Shown here in pieces: positions 15,238-24,003 of a stretch of 28,810 bases of DNA. The translations under genes and the position numbers were made by a program. The stretch is from positions 1 through 28,810 of IMG/VR virus record IMGVR_UViG_3300034682_000143, one strand, 5' to 3'. Origin of the DNA: a virus. The notes beneath the pieces were generated by a model. That model worked only from the letters and a program-made list of their open reading frames with translations, was not told where the DNA came from and made no database searches. The first letter of the stretch is position 1. Each line of letters begins with the position of its first letter.

Positions 15238-18200
15238 TGTAAAACACATTGAAGAGCGAGTGCTGAGCCCCGGCAAGCCGCTTTCCGAATACATCGGAGA
15301 GCTGTCCGGGGTTTACGCATTTTCCGTGAACGGGCGAGTCGTTCCCCAGAGCGACCTATGCCTCGAAATCCCCCAAGCCGGTGATGTCATCGCTATCGCC
15401 CCCGTTCCGATGGGTGGTGGGGGCGGTGGCGGCAAGAGCATCGTGCGACTGGTCGCCGTTGTTGCGCTTACCTATTTCACCATGGGCACTGGCGCCTATA
15501 CGCTCGGCGGACTGACAGGTCTTACCGCTGGTTCGGCTGGTATGGTGGCAGCGAGTGCGGCCGTAATGATCGGCGGCACCATGATGATCAACGCGCTGCT
15601 TCCGTACTCGAAAATGAATGCGCGTGGCGCACGAGACAGCGGTAGCGACTCTCGGACATACGGCGTCGATGGCGCCAAAAACACATCGGAAGAGGGACTC
15701 CCAATTCCGGTCGTGTACGGCCGGCACCGTCAGGCCGGTAACATCATTGGCAATTACACAACGCTGTCTGGCCAGACCCAGTATCTTCACCTGCTGATTA
15801 ACGCTGGCGAGGGCGTCACTGCCGGCATTGCCCCTGGCAGTATCCAGCTGAACGATCAGCCTATCGACTCCCTCACCGACGTGGAGTACCGCTTCTTCCA
15901 CGGCAACGACGGCCAGGAGACGACCGGCGTGTTTGATCGGCAAATCACCCCTAATCAGGTGACGATCAACCGCGAGATGAAGAAGTCCAATGTTTGGACG
16001 GAGTTCACCACTAGCGTCAACAAAGAGGTTGAAGGCGTCCGCCTGGACTTTCTCGCCAGCCTGTACCGGATGGACGACAGCGGGAATGAGCAGCCTCACA
16101 GCGTTGACGTCATCGCCGAGATCAAGCCTTTTGGAGCACCGGACACCGAGTTTCGCCCTCTAACTACTGGCGTTTCCCGCGCTCACTCTGCGCGTGGCTG
16201 GCAAATCGACATGGCTGGCGCTCGACTCATCAACGGCGAGATCAAAGAGGTCAAGAAGGGCTCCCAGTTCATCGATAAGACCCGGCCCAACATCTTCGAC
16301 AAGGCCTCCGGTCTATACCGTAACCACTACGTCAAATCGGGTACCAAATTCGTACTGGTAGGTGAAGCGGTAACGCCGAACGGCGCCAAGAACACCACCT
16401 ACTACGGCCGGCCATACGGTCACAGCCGCCCAGAGAACACCGTCGCCCCTAGAGAGCTGCCAAGCGCCTCTGGGTTGACCGAGTACGATTACGGCGAGCT
16501 GGTAAGCAACGGCAAGGTCATCGGCACCTATCACAAGTTCCATGCCGCCAACATCATGGTCAGTGGCTACAACGCCGACTCAGTCACTACCTACACCCAA
16601 AACGACGCCACGCTGCGCCTCACCGGTCGCGACGCGAGTGCCACTATGCGCTTCTCTTTCGAGTCTCCAAGGCTGCCGGAAGGGCGCTATGTTGTGCGGG
16701 CTCGAAGAACCACTGATGACTCGACTGACGAGAAGATCGGCGACACCGTGGTGCTCAATGAGGTGTCCGAGATCGTCTATTCGGACATCGCCTATAACCA
16801 CACCGCGCTGCTGTATGTGAAGGTCAAGATCAGCGACCAGATCAGCTCTATCCCGAAAGTCACCTTCGAGAACCTTGGCCGTGTGATTCGTGTGTGGGAT
16901 GAGACACAGCGGAAGTGGGTGGCCAGTGCCGATTCTGGTTACTTCAAATTCCCGATCAGCAGCAAAGAGGCCGCTGACTTCCCGCCTCTCACGGCAGAGC
17001 AGCACAAGGAGACGTTGAAGCGACTGGGCACCATCACACCCAACGTCCGCGCTCTCTCAATGCCCGCTCACATGCTGCCAAAGGCATCTGCCGGCAAGTA
17101 CGTTGGCGGCGTCTACGACCATGACAACCCGGCTTGGATCGCCTGGGACATGTTCACCGACACCCGATTCGGCGGAGGCATCGACCCCAGTCGCCTCGAC
17201 TTCTGGGCGTTTAAGAAGTGGGCCGACTACTGCCGAGCCAAGGGCTTGCACTTCCGAGCCATTATCGACGGTAAGGAGACGCTGTGGGACGCCCTGGCAT
17301 CGGTATTCCGAGTCGGCCGCGCCGTGCCCGTTCGGACCGGCACCAGATACACCGTCTCTATCGAGATGCCGAAGGAAAAAGTCATGTCCTTTGGCGTGGA
17401 CAACATCGTTGAAGGGTCCTTCTCTATCAACTGGATGGGGGTGAATGACCGAGCCAACGAGATCGAGCTCACCTATTACGATGAGGAGTACGACTACAAG
17501 CAGCGCGTCATCAAGGTATACGACAAGCAGGCTGCAGCGAGAGGGGCTAAGCCGGTCTCGACATCGACCAAGCTGGTTGGCGTAGTCACCAACGAGCAGG
17601 CGGTTCGTGAGGCCAACTTTATGTTGAACACGAACAAGCTGGTCGAGACAGTGACTTTTACCGCACCGGTAGAGGCGCTCGCTTGCACGATCGGCAGCGT
17701 CATCGAGGTTCAGCACAACATGATGACCTGGGGCGAAGCCGGTAAGTTGGCTGGCGTCAGCAAGGTCGCGGCTGGCGTGTACGACCTCGTCCTTGACCAC
17801 GAGATCAGCTTCGAGAAGGGCAAGGCGTGGAAGATCAACCTTCAGACCAGCGTTGTTGATCGAGGCTCGTTCAAGGTTGAATCAGTCCTCGGCGGCTACG
17901 TGATCCTGACCGGCTTTGACCCGGACAAGGTTGGCCGCGTCTCAAGGGCCAAGGTCGCCAACGTCGAGACCCCCGTTTTCGACACCTTCGTCGATTCGAA
18001 CGGCAAGAAAGGGATCGTGGTTCGCGACTTTGACGCATTTGCCGCTGGCGCATCGGTAAGGCTTTTCGATACCGATGTCATCGTCTCCGCCGCTGTTACG
18101 CCGCCTGTTTACGGATCACCGGTAGACCGAGTTCGCGTGTCCGGCCTGACCGTTGAGCCTCAGAAGTTCGATCACTTCATGGTTGGCTTCCCTGAGTTCC

Positions 18201-21200
18201 AGGCTCGGCTCTTCACCGTTCGCAGCATTGGTCTGACCGGCGATGACATGACTCGCCAAATCACCGCGCTGGAATATGACGAGCGCGTGTTTGATGACAG
18301 CGACACGGACTTCATCGTCACCGATAACGCCTACGAGCGGGCTCTGACAGCTGTTGAGAACGTGGAGATCACCGAGAGCGCGGTGTTCGATGGCGCAGGG
18401 ATGAGTGTGCGGGCGACCATCACCTGGACTCATCCATCGACCAACTACAAAAACGCAGAGGTGTCAGTCACCGTCAACAACGGCCAGATCCAGCGACTTG
18501 GCCGCCAGACCACTCACGCATCTGTCTTGGTTAAGCCGGGCGACCGCATCGATGTAACCATCATCCCCTATGCGATCAGCGGCAAGGCTGGCGCAGTGCT
18601 CAAGACGGGAGTTGTGCTCACCGGTATCCCGCAAAACTCCAACGATATGCCCGTCACCGGAGGCGCGGTCGCCGCAACGAACGGCGGGCTGGTGCTGTCC
18701 GGCCTCCAGTTTGACCCCTACAGAGTCAAGCAGGTTGAGATCTGGGCTATCCGTCAGGGCACGGTAATTGGCGCAGGCTACGGCCAGGGTATCGTCGGCG
18801 ACAAGACAAAGATCGAGGACTTGAAGGACCCCTCTGTCGTCACGGCGGAAGGCATTGAGCTGTTCGGCAAGCAGATCGGCTATGCCGATCAGTTCGGCCG
18901 GTTCAGCCACATCATCACTGACCGCAATGATGAAAAGGTTCGGTTCTTCTATTGGGCCAGAACGATCGACATGGTTGATGCCAAGGGCCCAATGGGGTTC
19001 GTCGGCAGTGGCAGAGCTATTCGCTCCGCAGCCTTCAACGATGTTTCTGTCTACACCTATGCCGTCAAGGCGCCGGCCAGGCCGACTGGCGGCAGCTATG
19101 ACTCCCCTCGCCCTGTGGAGTCGATCTGGAAGCCGACCCCTGACAGAACCGGAGTCACCAACAAAGACGCCGCGCTGTTCATCTCTTCTCGCCGCTTCTG
19201 CAGCGTAGATGAGCTCAGCGACACTTCATGGTCCATGCCGGCCGCCATCTACGACCCGAAAGAGGCGGAGGCGGTTGAGCCGTCCATCAAGCCGACCGGT
19301 GTCAATGTGACCGCGGCTTTTGGCGCAATCCGCGTCTCCTGGGACAAGCCGGTCTATGAAGGGCATGGCAAGACTCAGGTGTTCGTCCAGCGAGTCCTTG
19401 TGAACGCCTCCGGCGCCCCCTTGTCAGCTGCCAAGCTCGATATGAATACGATGCTCGCCGCCGAGGAAACCTCCACGATGGTCAGCATCGCAGCGGCCGC
19501 AGGCTACGGGTACTACGTCTGGGTTCGCCACATCAACAAGGCTGGTATTGAGGGGCCGGTCCATACGGACGGCGGCGCTTTCGTTCTTGTGCGCCTGACC
19601 CCGGAGGAGATGAGCAAGCTGCTGGACAAGCAGATCAAGTTCGACTTCCTCGATACCGATGTCGCCGACACCCTGAAAAAGGCCGGTGAGGACGCAAAGA
19701 AGGCGTTCGACTCTCTTACCACCATCGACAAGAAGGCATCGGAGTCTCTGGCGCTTTCCCAAACCACGGCAGAGGTTGGCCTGCGCCTGTTGATGCAGCA
19801 AGAGACCAACGAGACCGAGCGCCGGATCGAGTGGTACGGCCCGGATGGCGTGAGAGGGATGGTCGATAAGCTGCGAGAGAACGTGCTCGGCAAGGGCGGC
19901 GCGATCGAGAAGGTCGAGCAGATGATCGGCGTTGTCCAGGGCGGTGCTGCTTCAGGCTTGAAAGAACTGAGCGAATCAGTCGCCTCTCTCGACTCCAGCA
20001 TGGCCAACAAGGTCAGTGAGATCTACGCCAAGTTCCGCGATGTCGATGTCTCCTCCATGGCGAACATCAACGAGGTGAAGACCTCTATCGCTGACGCGAA
20101 AAAGGCGCTTTCTGACCTGACAACGACCGTTGCCGCGAACAAGAAGCTCGCCTCTGATCAGCTGACCTCTGAGGTCAACGCTCGCAAGCAGGCCATCACA
20201 GACGAGTCAGGCGCCCGGGCTGCCGACATCAACGGGGTGAAAGCCTCTCTGGACACGGTCGGCCAAAAGGTTGCCGCAGAGACCCTGGAGCGCTCGAACG
20301 CCATCACGACCCTCAACAAGTCGCTGGCCACCCTTGAGACAAAGCTAAGCGCCACAATCTCCACCCTGGACAAGGCTGTATCGACCGAGATCGCCGAGAG
20401 AAAGGCGTCGGTTGCCGACGTCAGCAAGGCTCTGTCAGAAACCGAAAGCCGTCTATCTGGGGCGGTATCTGGCGTGGATGGAAAGGTCGAAACCGAGATC
20501 ACAGAGCGAAAATCGGCCGTTACTGCCCTGAACACCTCCATCACGGAGATGAACAGCAGGCTCACCGGCTCGCTCAACACGCTGACAGGCAAGATCAACA
20601 CCGAGATCTCGGAGCGGAAGGCGGCAACCACGGCTACCGACAAGGCTTTGGCGGAGCAATCTACCGCTTTGCAGACAAAGATCGACGGCGTTGATGCAAA
20701 GGTCGCGACCGAAGTCTCCGACCGGAAAACCGCTGTCTCGACTGTGGCCAGCTCTGTCACGGCTCTGGATACCAAGCTGTCCGGGTCCATCTCCAGCGTG
20801 GACAAGAAGGTCGCTACCGAGATTGCCGACCGGAAGACCGCTGTTACAGGTGTCAACGAGTCCATCGCTGCGCTGGATAGCAAGCTGTCCGGCTCAATCA
20901 CTGGGGTGGACAAGAAAGTCACTACAGAGATTGCAGATCGAAAGACGGCCATCACTAGCGTCAACGAGTCAATTGCCGCGATAGACACCAAGCTGTCAGG
21001 CGCCGTTGACGGTGTCAGCGGTAAGCTCAACGCCGAGATTGCAGAGCGGAAAGCGGCCGATGTCACCCTGACCAACTCAGTTACCGCTGTTGAGACTCGC
21101 CTTAGCGGCAGCATCGACTCGGTAGACAAGAAGGTCACGACAGAGATTTCCGACCGGAAGTCGGCCATCACCTCTGTCAACTCTGCGCTGACCAGCCTTG

Positions 21201-22603
21201 AGTCAACCCTGAAGTCGCTGATCTCCACAGAGGCCGGCAAGATCGCCACCGAGATCAGCGACCGCAAGGCCGCAATCGCCACCGAGCAGAAGGCGAGAGC
21301 TGACCTGCAGACCTCGCTCACATCCTCAATCAACGGTGTTTCTGCCAGCGTATCGACCCTCAGCTCGACCGTGGCCGGCATCGATGGCAAGTACAACTCC
21401 CAGTGGGGTGTAAAGACCAAGGTTGGCGATTTGCAGGGCGGCATTGGCTTCTTCAATGACGGTAAAGAGACCAGTTTCCTCATCGAGGCTGACAACCTGG
21501 GACTTATCTCCCGGGATGCCGCCGGCACCGTGCTTCGCACCTCGCCATTCAAGGTGGTAAACGGGAAGGCTTTCCTGTCCGATGCCTACATCGACAACGC
21601 CGTGATCGAAAATATCGTGGCGAAGAAGATCACGGCGGATTACATCAACGCCCTGAGCGTCGTGGCTCGCTCTATCGTGGCGGGCGCCTCACTCACCGCT
21701 CCGGTGATCAGCGGCGGCCGCATCTCGATTGGCTCGCGGTTTAGCGTTGATGAAGGCGGGAACATGGTCGCAAACAACGCGAACATCAACGGCATCTTCA
21801 ACGCATCGACATTCCGAGGTGGCAATATCGAAGGTGCGGTTATTCGAGGCGGCGCGATCCGAGGCACAAACATCCAAGCCTCTCGGTTCGTGGTTGACGC
21901 CGGCCTCCAGGTGCTCTCGTGGGCCAACCAGGAGACATACGGAACAATGGACCTGCCAACTATCGTTGGGGTTCACGGCCAGAATGCTCCGTTCGTTTGT
22001 AACCTGGACGGGGTGGCCGCAGATGTCTCCTCAAAAGTCTCTTTGGGGTGGGATCAGTTCTACCGTGGCGGCACCTACAGGGCGAACCTTTCATACCCGA
22101 TCGTGAGCTACAACCACTCTGACCGCTCAAGGGCGTTCCGCTACTCAAGGAAGCTCATCTCCCCGAAGGTGACGGTAAGAGTGTGGGCGGACGGCAGTCA
22201 AAGAGCTATCGACGCCAACATGGCGCTGACCTTCATCATGTACGCGGGCGGCACCGCTATTTGGTCTTGGCAAGCCCCTGCAGTGTCACAAGACGGATCT
22301 GACGGCCAGCGCCCGGGCGGCGGTATCTCTTGGGCAATGCCGAACGGGACATGCACCTGCTCCTTCTCGGCTTATGACCCGCCAAACCCTAACCATTACT
22401 CTTGGGTGCCCGGGTCGTTCGGGTTCTATGAGTTTGTCCTGCAATTCAACGATCTGCCCTACTGGTCGGATGGCACTCTCGATGTAGGCATCACCGTTCG
22501 AGATCTGCATGACAGGTTCAACGACGGCACCAACGAGTTGACCTTCCGAATCGAAGATACGGCTAACAACGCAACCCAACCCAACGGCCCTGGCCCGGGC
22601 TAA
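15176..22603 (+). CDS. Fused tail-tip I-J protein (TipJ-like host-specificity protein)
   Basis: 2475 aa, the largest gene here. Residues 1-75 form a ThiS-like beta-grasp unit as in lambda gpI, followed by seven Gly (80-86) and two or three hydrophobic helices (88-145). The central part (150-1050) carries the tail-hub domains of J proteins. Fibronectin-like strands occur around 1058 and 1371. Residues 1663-2058 are eleven tandem 36-residue coiled-coil repeats. A DUF1983-like region follows from about 2073, then pentapeptide-like turns (about 2203-2240: FRGG, NIEGA, VIRGG, AIRGT), and a 220-residue C-terminal domain ending NGPGPG that is a candidate receptor-binding head. ATG 15176 is chosen because GTG 15209 would cut the first beta strand; its ribosome binding site is weak (GAGGGG about 11 bases upstream), suggesting coupling to K. 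Confidence 0.9.
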   Translation: MPHNTPQTIRFVIIRNPLVPDVKHIEERVLSPGKPLSEYIGELSGVYAFSVNGRVVPQSDLCLEIPQAGDVIAIAPVPMGGGGGGGKSIVRLVAVVALTYFTMGTGAYTLGGLTGLTAGSAGMVAASAAVMIGGTMMINALLPYSKMNARGARDSGSDSRTYGVDGAKNTSEEGLPIPVVYGRHRQAGNIIGNYTTLSGQTQYLHLLINAGEGVTAGIAPGSIQLNDQPIDSLTDVEYRFFHGNDGQETTGVFDRQITPNQVTINREMKKSNVWTEFTTSVNKEVEGVRLDFLASLYRMDDSGNEQPHSVDVIAEIKPFGAPDTEFRPLTTGVSRAHSARGWQIDMAGARLINGEIKEVKKGSQFIDKTRPNIFDKASGLYRNHYVKSGTKFVLVGEAVTPNGAKNTTYYGRPYGHSRPENTVAPRELPSASGLTEYDYGELVSNGKVIGTYHKFHAANIMVSGYNADSVTTYTQNDATLRLTGRDASATMRFSFESPRLPEGRYVVRARRTTDDSTDEKIGDTVVLNEVSEIVYSDIAYNHTALLYVKVKISDQISSIPKVTFENLGRVIRVWDETQRKWVASADSGYFKFPISSKEAADFPPLTAEQHKETLKRLGTITPNVRALSMPAHMLPKASAGKYVGGVYDHDNPAWIAWDMFTDTRFGGGIDPSRLDFWAFKKWADYCRAKGLHFRAIIDGKETLWDALASVFRVGRAVPVRTGTRYTVSIEMPKEKVMSFGVDNIVEGSFSINWMGVNDRANEIELTYYDEEYDYKQRVIKVYDKQAAARGAKPVSTSTKLVGVVTNEQAVREANFMLNTNKLVETVTFTAPVEALACTIGSVIEVQHNMMTWGEAGKLAGVSKVAAGVYDLVLDHEISFEKGKAWKINLQTSVVDRGSFKVESVLGGYVILTGFDPDKVGRVSRAKVANVETPVFDTFVDSNGKKGIVVRDFDAFAAGASVRLFDTDVIVSAAVTPPVYGSPVDRVRVSGLTVEPQKFDHFMVGFPEFQARLFTVRSIGLTGDDMTRQITALEYDERVFDDSDTDFIVTDNAYERALTAVENVEITESAVFDGAGMSVRATITWTHPSTNYKNAEVSVTVNNGQIQRLGRQTTHASVLVKPGDRIDVTIIPYAISGKAGAVLKTGVVLTGIPQNSNDMPVTGGAVAATNGGLVLSGLQFDPYRVKQVEIWAIRQGTVIGAGYGQGIVGDKTKIEDLKDPSVVTAEGIELFGKQIGYADQFGRFSHIITDRNDEKVRFFYWARTIDMVDAKGPMGFVGSGRAIRSAAFNDVSVYTYAVKAPARPTGGSYDSPRPVESIWKPTPDRTGVTNKDAALFISSRRFCSVDELSDTSWSMPAAIYDPKEAEAVEPSIKPTGVNVTAAFGAIRVSWDKPVYEGHGKTQVFVQRVLVNASGAPLSAAKLDMNTMLAAEETSTMVSIAAAAGYGYYVWVRHINKAGIEGPVHTDGGAFVLVRLTPEEMSKLLDKQIKFDFLDTDVADTLKKAGEDAKKAFDSLTTIDKKASESLALSQTTAEVGLRLLMQQETNETERRIEWYGPDGVRGMVDKLRENVLGKGGAIEKVEQMIGVVQGGAASGLKELSESVASLDSSMANKVSEIYAKFRDVDVSSMANINEVKTSIADAKKALSDLTTTVAANKKLASDQLTSEVNARKQAITDESGARAADINGVKASLDTVGQKVAAETLERSNAITTLNKSLATLETKLSATISTLDKAVSTEIAERKASVADVSKALSETESRLSGAVSGVDGKVETEITERKSAVTALNTSITEMNSRLTGSLNTLTGKINTEISERKAATTATDKALAEQSTALQTKIDGVDAKVATEVSDRKTAVSTVASSVTALDTKLSGSISSVDKKVATEIADRKTAVTGVNESIAALDSKLSGSITGVDKKVTTEIADRKTAITSVNESIAAIDTKLSGAVDGVSGKLNAEIAERKAADVTLTNSVTAVETRLSGSIDSVDKKVTTEISDRKSAITSVNSALTSLESTLKSLISTEAGKIATEISDRKAAIATEQKARADLQTSLTSSINGVSASVSTLSSTVAGIDGKYNSQWGVKTKVGDLQGGIGFFNDGKETSFLIEADNLGLISRDAAGTVLRTSPFKVVNGKAFLSDAYIDNAVIENIVAKKITADYINALSVVARSIVAGASLTAPVISGGRISIGSRFSVDEGGNMVANNANINGIFNASTFRGGNIEGAVIRGGAIRGTNIQASRFVVDAGLQVLSWANQETYGTMDLPTIVGVHGQNAPFVCNLDGVAADVSSKVSLGWDQFYRGGTYRANLSYPIVSYNHSDRSRAFRYSRKLISPKVTVRVWADGSQRAIDANMALTFIMYAGGTAIWSWQAPAVSQDGSDGQRPGGGISWAMPNGTCTCSFSAYDPPNPNHYSWVPGSFGFYEFVLQFNDLPYWSDGTLDVGITVRDLHDRFNDGTNELTFRIEDTANNATQPNGPGPG
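20162..21349 (+). repeat. Eleven tandem 108-bp (36-codon) coiled-coil repeats in the I-J gene
   Basis: Units start at 20162 and every 108 bp thereafter. The shared pattern is V-x-T-E-I-x-x-R-K-x-A, a hydrophobic-spaced middle, then L-S-G-S-I-x-x-V-D-K-K. Units 6 to 10 are most alike; units 1, 2 and 11 are diverged. The register never slips. 36 is not a multiple of 7 but equals 7+7+11+11, compatible with alternating heptads and hendecads. DNA identity between units is only moderate, so these are not recent duplications. Confidence 0.9.
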
Positions 22604-22612
22604 GGAGAAGAA

Positions 22613-23083
22613 ATGGCGAAAATCGTAGAGGTGCCCTTGGCGGGCGCCTCAATCACTGGAGACGTGGCTGTGGTCAGCTTGGATGACTTTGTCGGCTCGA
22701 CTGACATGGCTTACTCGATTGCCCTGTCAGTGAGAAAGGCTGGTAAAAGGGTCGCTCTGCTGACGGAGGTGGACATCTCATATCTGCTCGACTGGCAGGA
22801 TGACCCGGATCCGGAAGTTCGGGTCTATGACAACGCGACCAGTGTTTACGACAACATGACCGTGATCGTCATCAATAGCGGCCCTATCACGAGGGAAATG
22901 CTGAATATCCCGTCCGCGCAGGCCGTCATCGGAGTAACAGCCGATAGCCTCAAGCTGACTCTTGATGCCTTCCGTATGGAGCAGAGCGACAGGATGTTGC
23001 TCGACGAGCTGGAGAAGCTGCTGCCGCCGGACTCGCAGGTCAGAAAGCTACGGGATGAACTACGCAGGAGGATCTACAAATGA
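22613..23083 (+). CDS. Unrecognised protein with MinD/ParA-like pattern and no P-loop lysine
   Basis: 156 aa. Not a family I can name. Residues 18-51 (VAVVSLDDFVGSTDMAYS onwards, ending GKRVALLTEVD) align without gaps to the first strand, P-loop, helix and second strand of ParA/MinD ATPases (VVNQKGGVGKTT ... GKRVLLIDLD), but both lysines of the deviant Walker A are replaced (D24 and S29). A later segment (NMTVIVINSGPITREML) recalls the VLIDTPPG strand. It would therefore be a non-ATP-binding relative, or a chance fold likeness. The C-terminus is a charged helix. AAGGAG precedes ATG by 5 bases, and its stop overlaps the glycosyltransferase ATG (ATGA), so the two are probably coupled. Confidence 0.55.
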   Translation: MAKIVEVPLAGASITGDVAVVSLDDFVGSTDMAYSIALSVRKAGKRVALLTEVDISYLLDWQDDPDPEVRVYDNATSVYDNMTVIVINSGPITREMLNIPSAQAVIGVTADSLKLTLDAFRMEQSDRMLLDELEKLLPPDSQVRKLRDELRRRIYK

Positions 23084-23925
23084 AGCCAGTGGTTTTCTAC
23101 TTTTCGGACGGTAACGACCGGGACTACCTCATCGCCTCCATTCGTTCGCTTCTTGAGAACGGAGAGGCAGGAGAGCCTGTCGTTTTCAGCTATGAACCTC
23201 TCGAGCTGCCAGTACCTCATCGCATGATCACCTTGCCTCCCCTGGAGCTCTGTGAGTTTCAGCTTGGCAAGTACCGTCGGGATGTGTGCATCTCTATGTG
23301 CATGAGGGTCGCCGCGATTGACTGGCTGGCTCAAGAAGGGGTTGAGAAGGCTATTTACCTGGATACCGACACCGTGGTTTTGCGACCACTCACCGAGATC
23401 GTCAGGTTTTTGGACGGCGGAGGAGTTTTCGGCGGTGTTCTCGATGTCGATGAGGAAGACACCGACCAAAGCTCTGGCTGGGCTGGCCGCGCAGCGCCGG
23501 TCGTTGACGTTAACCCCTATGTGAACAGCGGGGTGCTCGCGCTCAACGTTCTGGCCCTGTGCAAGAGCGGTCCGCTCACTCCCAAGCTGCAGATGTTCTT
23601 CGAGCATCATCGGCGGGCTGTTTACCCAGACCAAGACTTTCTCAACTTCATCGCGCACGACTTGGGGGTCATGAGTGTTCTGCCCAAGAAGTTCAATGCG
23701 ATGATGAGTAGGCTGGCGACTATGGCTGACACTGTCACCTATGCGAGGAGGATCGATTTTATTCTCAACGAGGCGGTTGTCGCTCATTACGCATGGTTTA
23801 AACCCGCAATGCGGCAAAAGAAGTCGGCTCTTTTCTACCGGCTGATTCTGCCCTATCTGCCAGAGGGCGACCTGAAAAACAGCGTCCTGAAGAACCTGGA
23901 TTTTCTCCACCCCCTAGCAAAATAG
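23080..23925 (+). CDS. Glycosyltransferase family 8-like enzyme
   Basis: 281 aa. GT8 enzymes are retaining, metal-dependent transferases that move a sugar from a nucleotide donor. Signature elements are in order: an N-terminal nucleotide-fold strand (PVVFYFSDGNDRDYLIASI), the DxD metal motif D95-T96-D97 in AIYLDTDTVVLRPL, N149-S150-G151 (NSGVLALN), D184-Q185-D186 (YPDQDFLN), and His236 in VAHYAWFKP, near the usual C-terminal His. No signal peptide or membrane segment is visible, so it should be cytoplasmic. It follows the small coupled gene and precedes the tail fibre. The acceptor is unknown: tail fibre or tip protein, or host surface sugar, are the main options. Confidence 0.88.
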   Translation: MKPVVFYFSDGNDRDYLIASIRSLLENGEAGEPVVFSYEPLELPVPHRMITLPPLELCEFQLGKYRRDVCISMCMRVAAIDWLAQEGVEKAIYLDTDTVVLRPLTEIVRFLDGGGVFGGVLDVDEEDTDQSSGWAGRAAPVVDVNPYVNSGVLALNVLALCKSGPLTPKLQMFFEHHRRAVYPDQDFLNFIAHDLGVMSVLPKKFNAMMSRLATMADTVTYARRIDFILNEAVVAHYAWFKPAMRQKKSALFYRLILPYLPEGDLKNSVLKNLDFLHPLAK

Positions 23926-23933
23926 CGGCACAC

Positions 23934-23959
23934 AAGATCAGCAAATGCTTACTGATCTT
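23934..23959 (+). promoter_or_regulatory. Palindromic intergenic element, copy 6 (before tail fibre)
   Basis: AAGATCAG (23934-23941) and CTGATCTT (23952-23959) are perfect inverted arms; with the inner bases only one pair (C/A) is mismatched across 26 bp. This is the longest and most symmetrical of the six copies. It covers the -35 position of the promoter described next and could be its operator. Confidence 0.75.
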
Positions 23960-23977
23960 GCATGGTTTAAATATAAT
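23948..23977 (+). promoter_or_regulatory. Probable sigma70-type promoter for the tail fibre gene
   Basis: TATAAT (23972-23977) is a perfect -10 hexamer in an AT-rich setting (TTTAAATATAAT). Eighteen bases upstream lies CTTACT (23948-23953), a weak -35 inside the palindromic element. The start point would be near 23984. A weak -35 overlapped by a palindrome suggests dependence on, or repression by, a bound protein. Confidence 0.6.
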
Positions 23978-24003
23978 GCCTCCAATGTTGAATTGGAGGC
24001 TTT
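23978..24003 (+). promoter_or_regulatory. Hairpin that hides the tail fibre ribosome binding site
   Basis: GCCTCCAAT (23978-23986) pairs perfectly with ATTGGAGGC (23992-24000) across a 5-base loop. The right arm contains GGAGG (23995-23999), the only ribosome binding site for ATG 24004. A read-through transcript would fold and hide it. A transcript starting near 23984 lacks most of the left arm and would leave it free. With only TTT after the stem it is a poor terminator. Confidence 0.65.

Noticed and set aside
20162-21349. Regularly spaced repeats that might be read as a CRISPR-like or satellite array
   Set aside because: They are in-frame coding repeats of moderate identity with no unique spacers, and belong to a coiled-coil protein.
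20158-21552. A 464-codon open frame on the minus strand inside the I-J gene
   Set aside because: It is the antisense shadow of the 36-residue repeats: periodic codon use keeps stops out of the opposite strand. It has no ribosome binding site and no recognisable protein.
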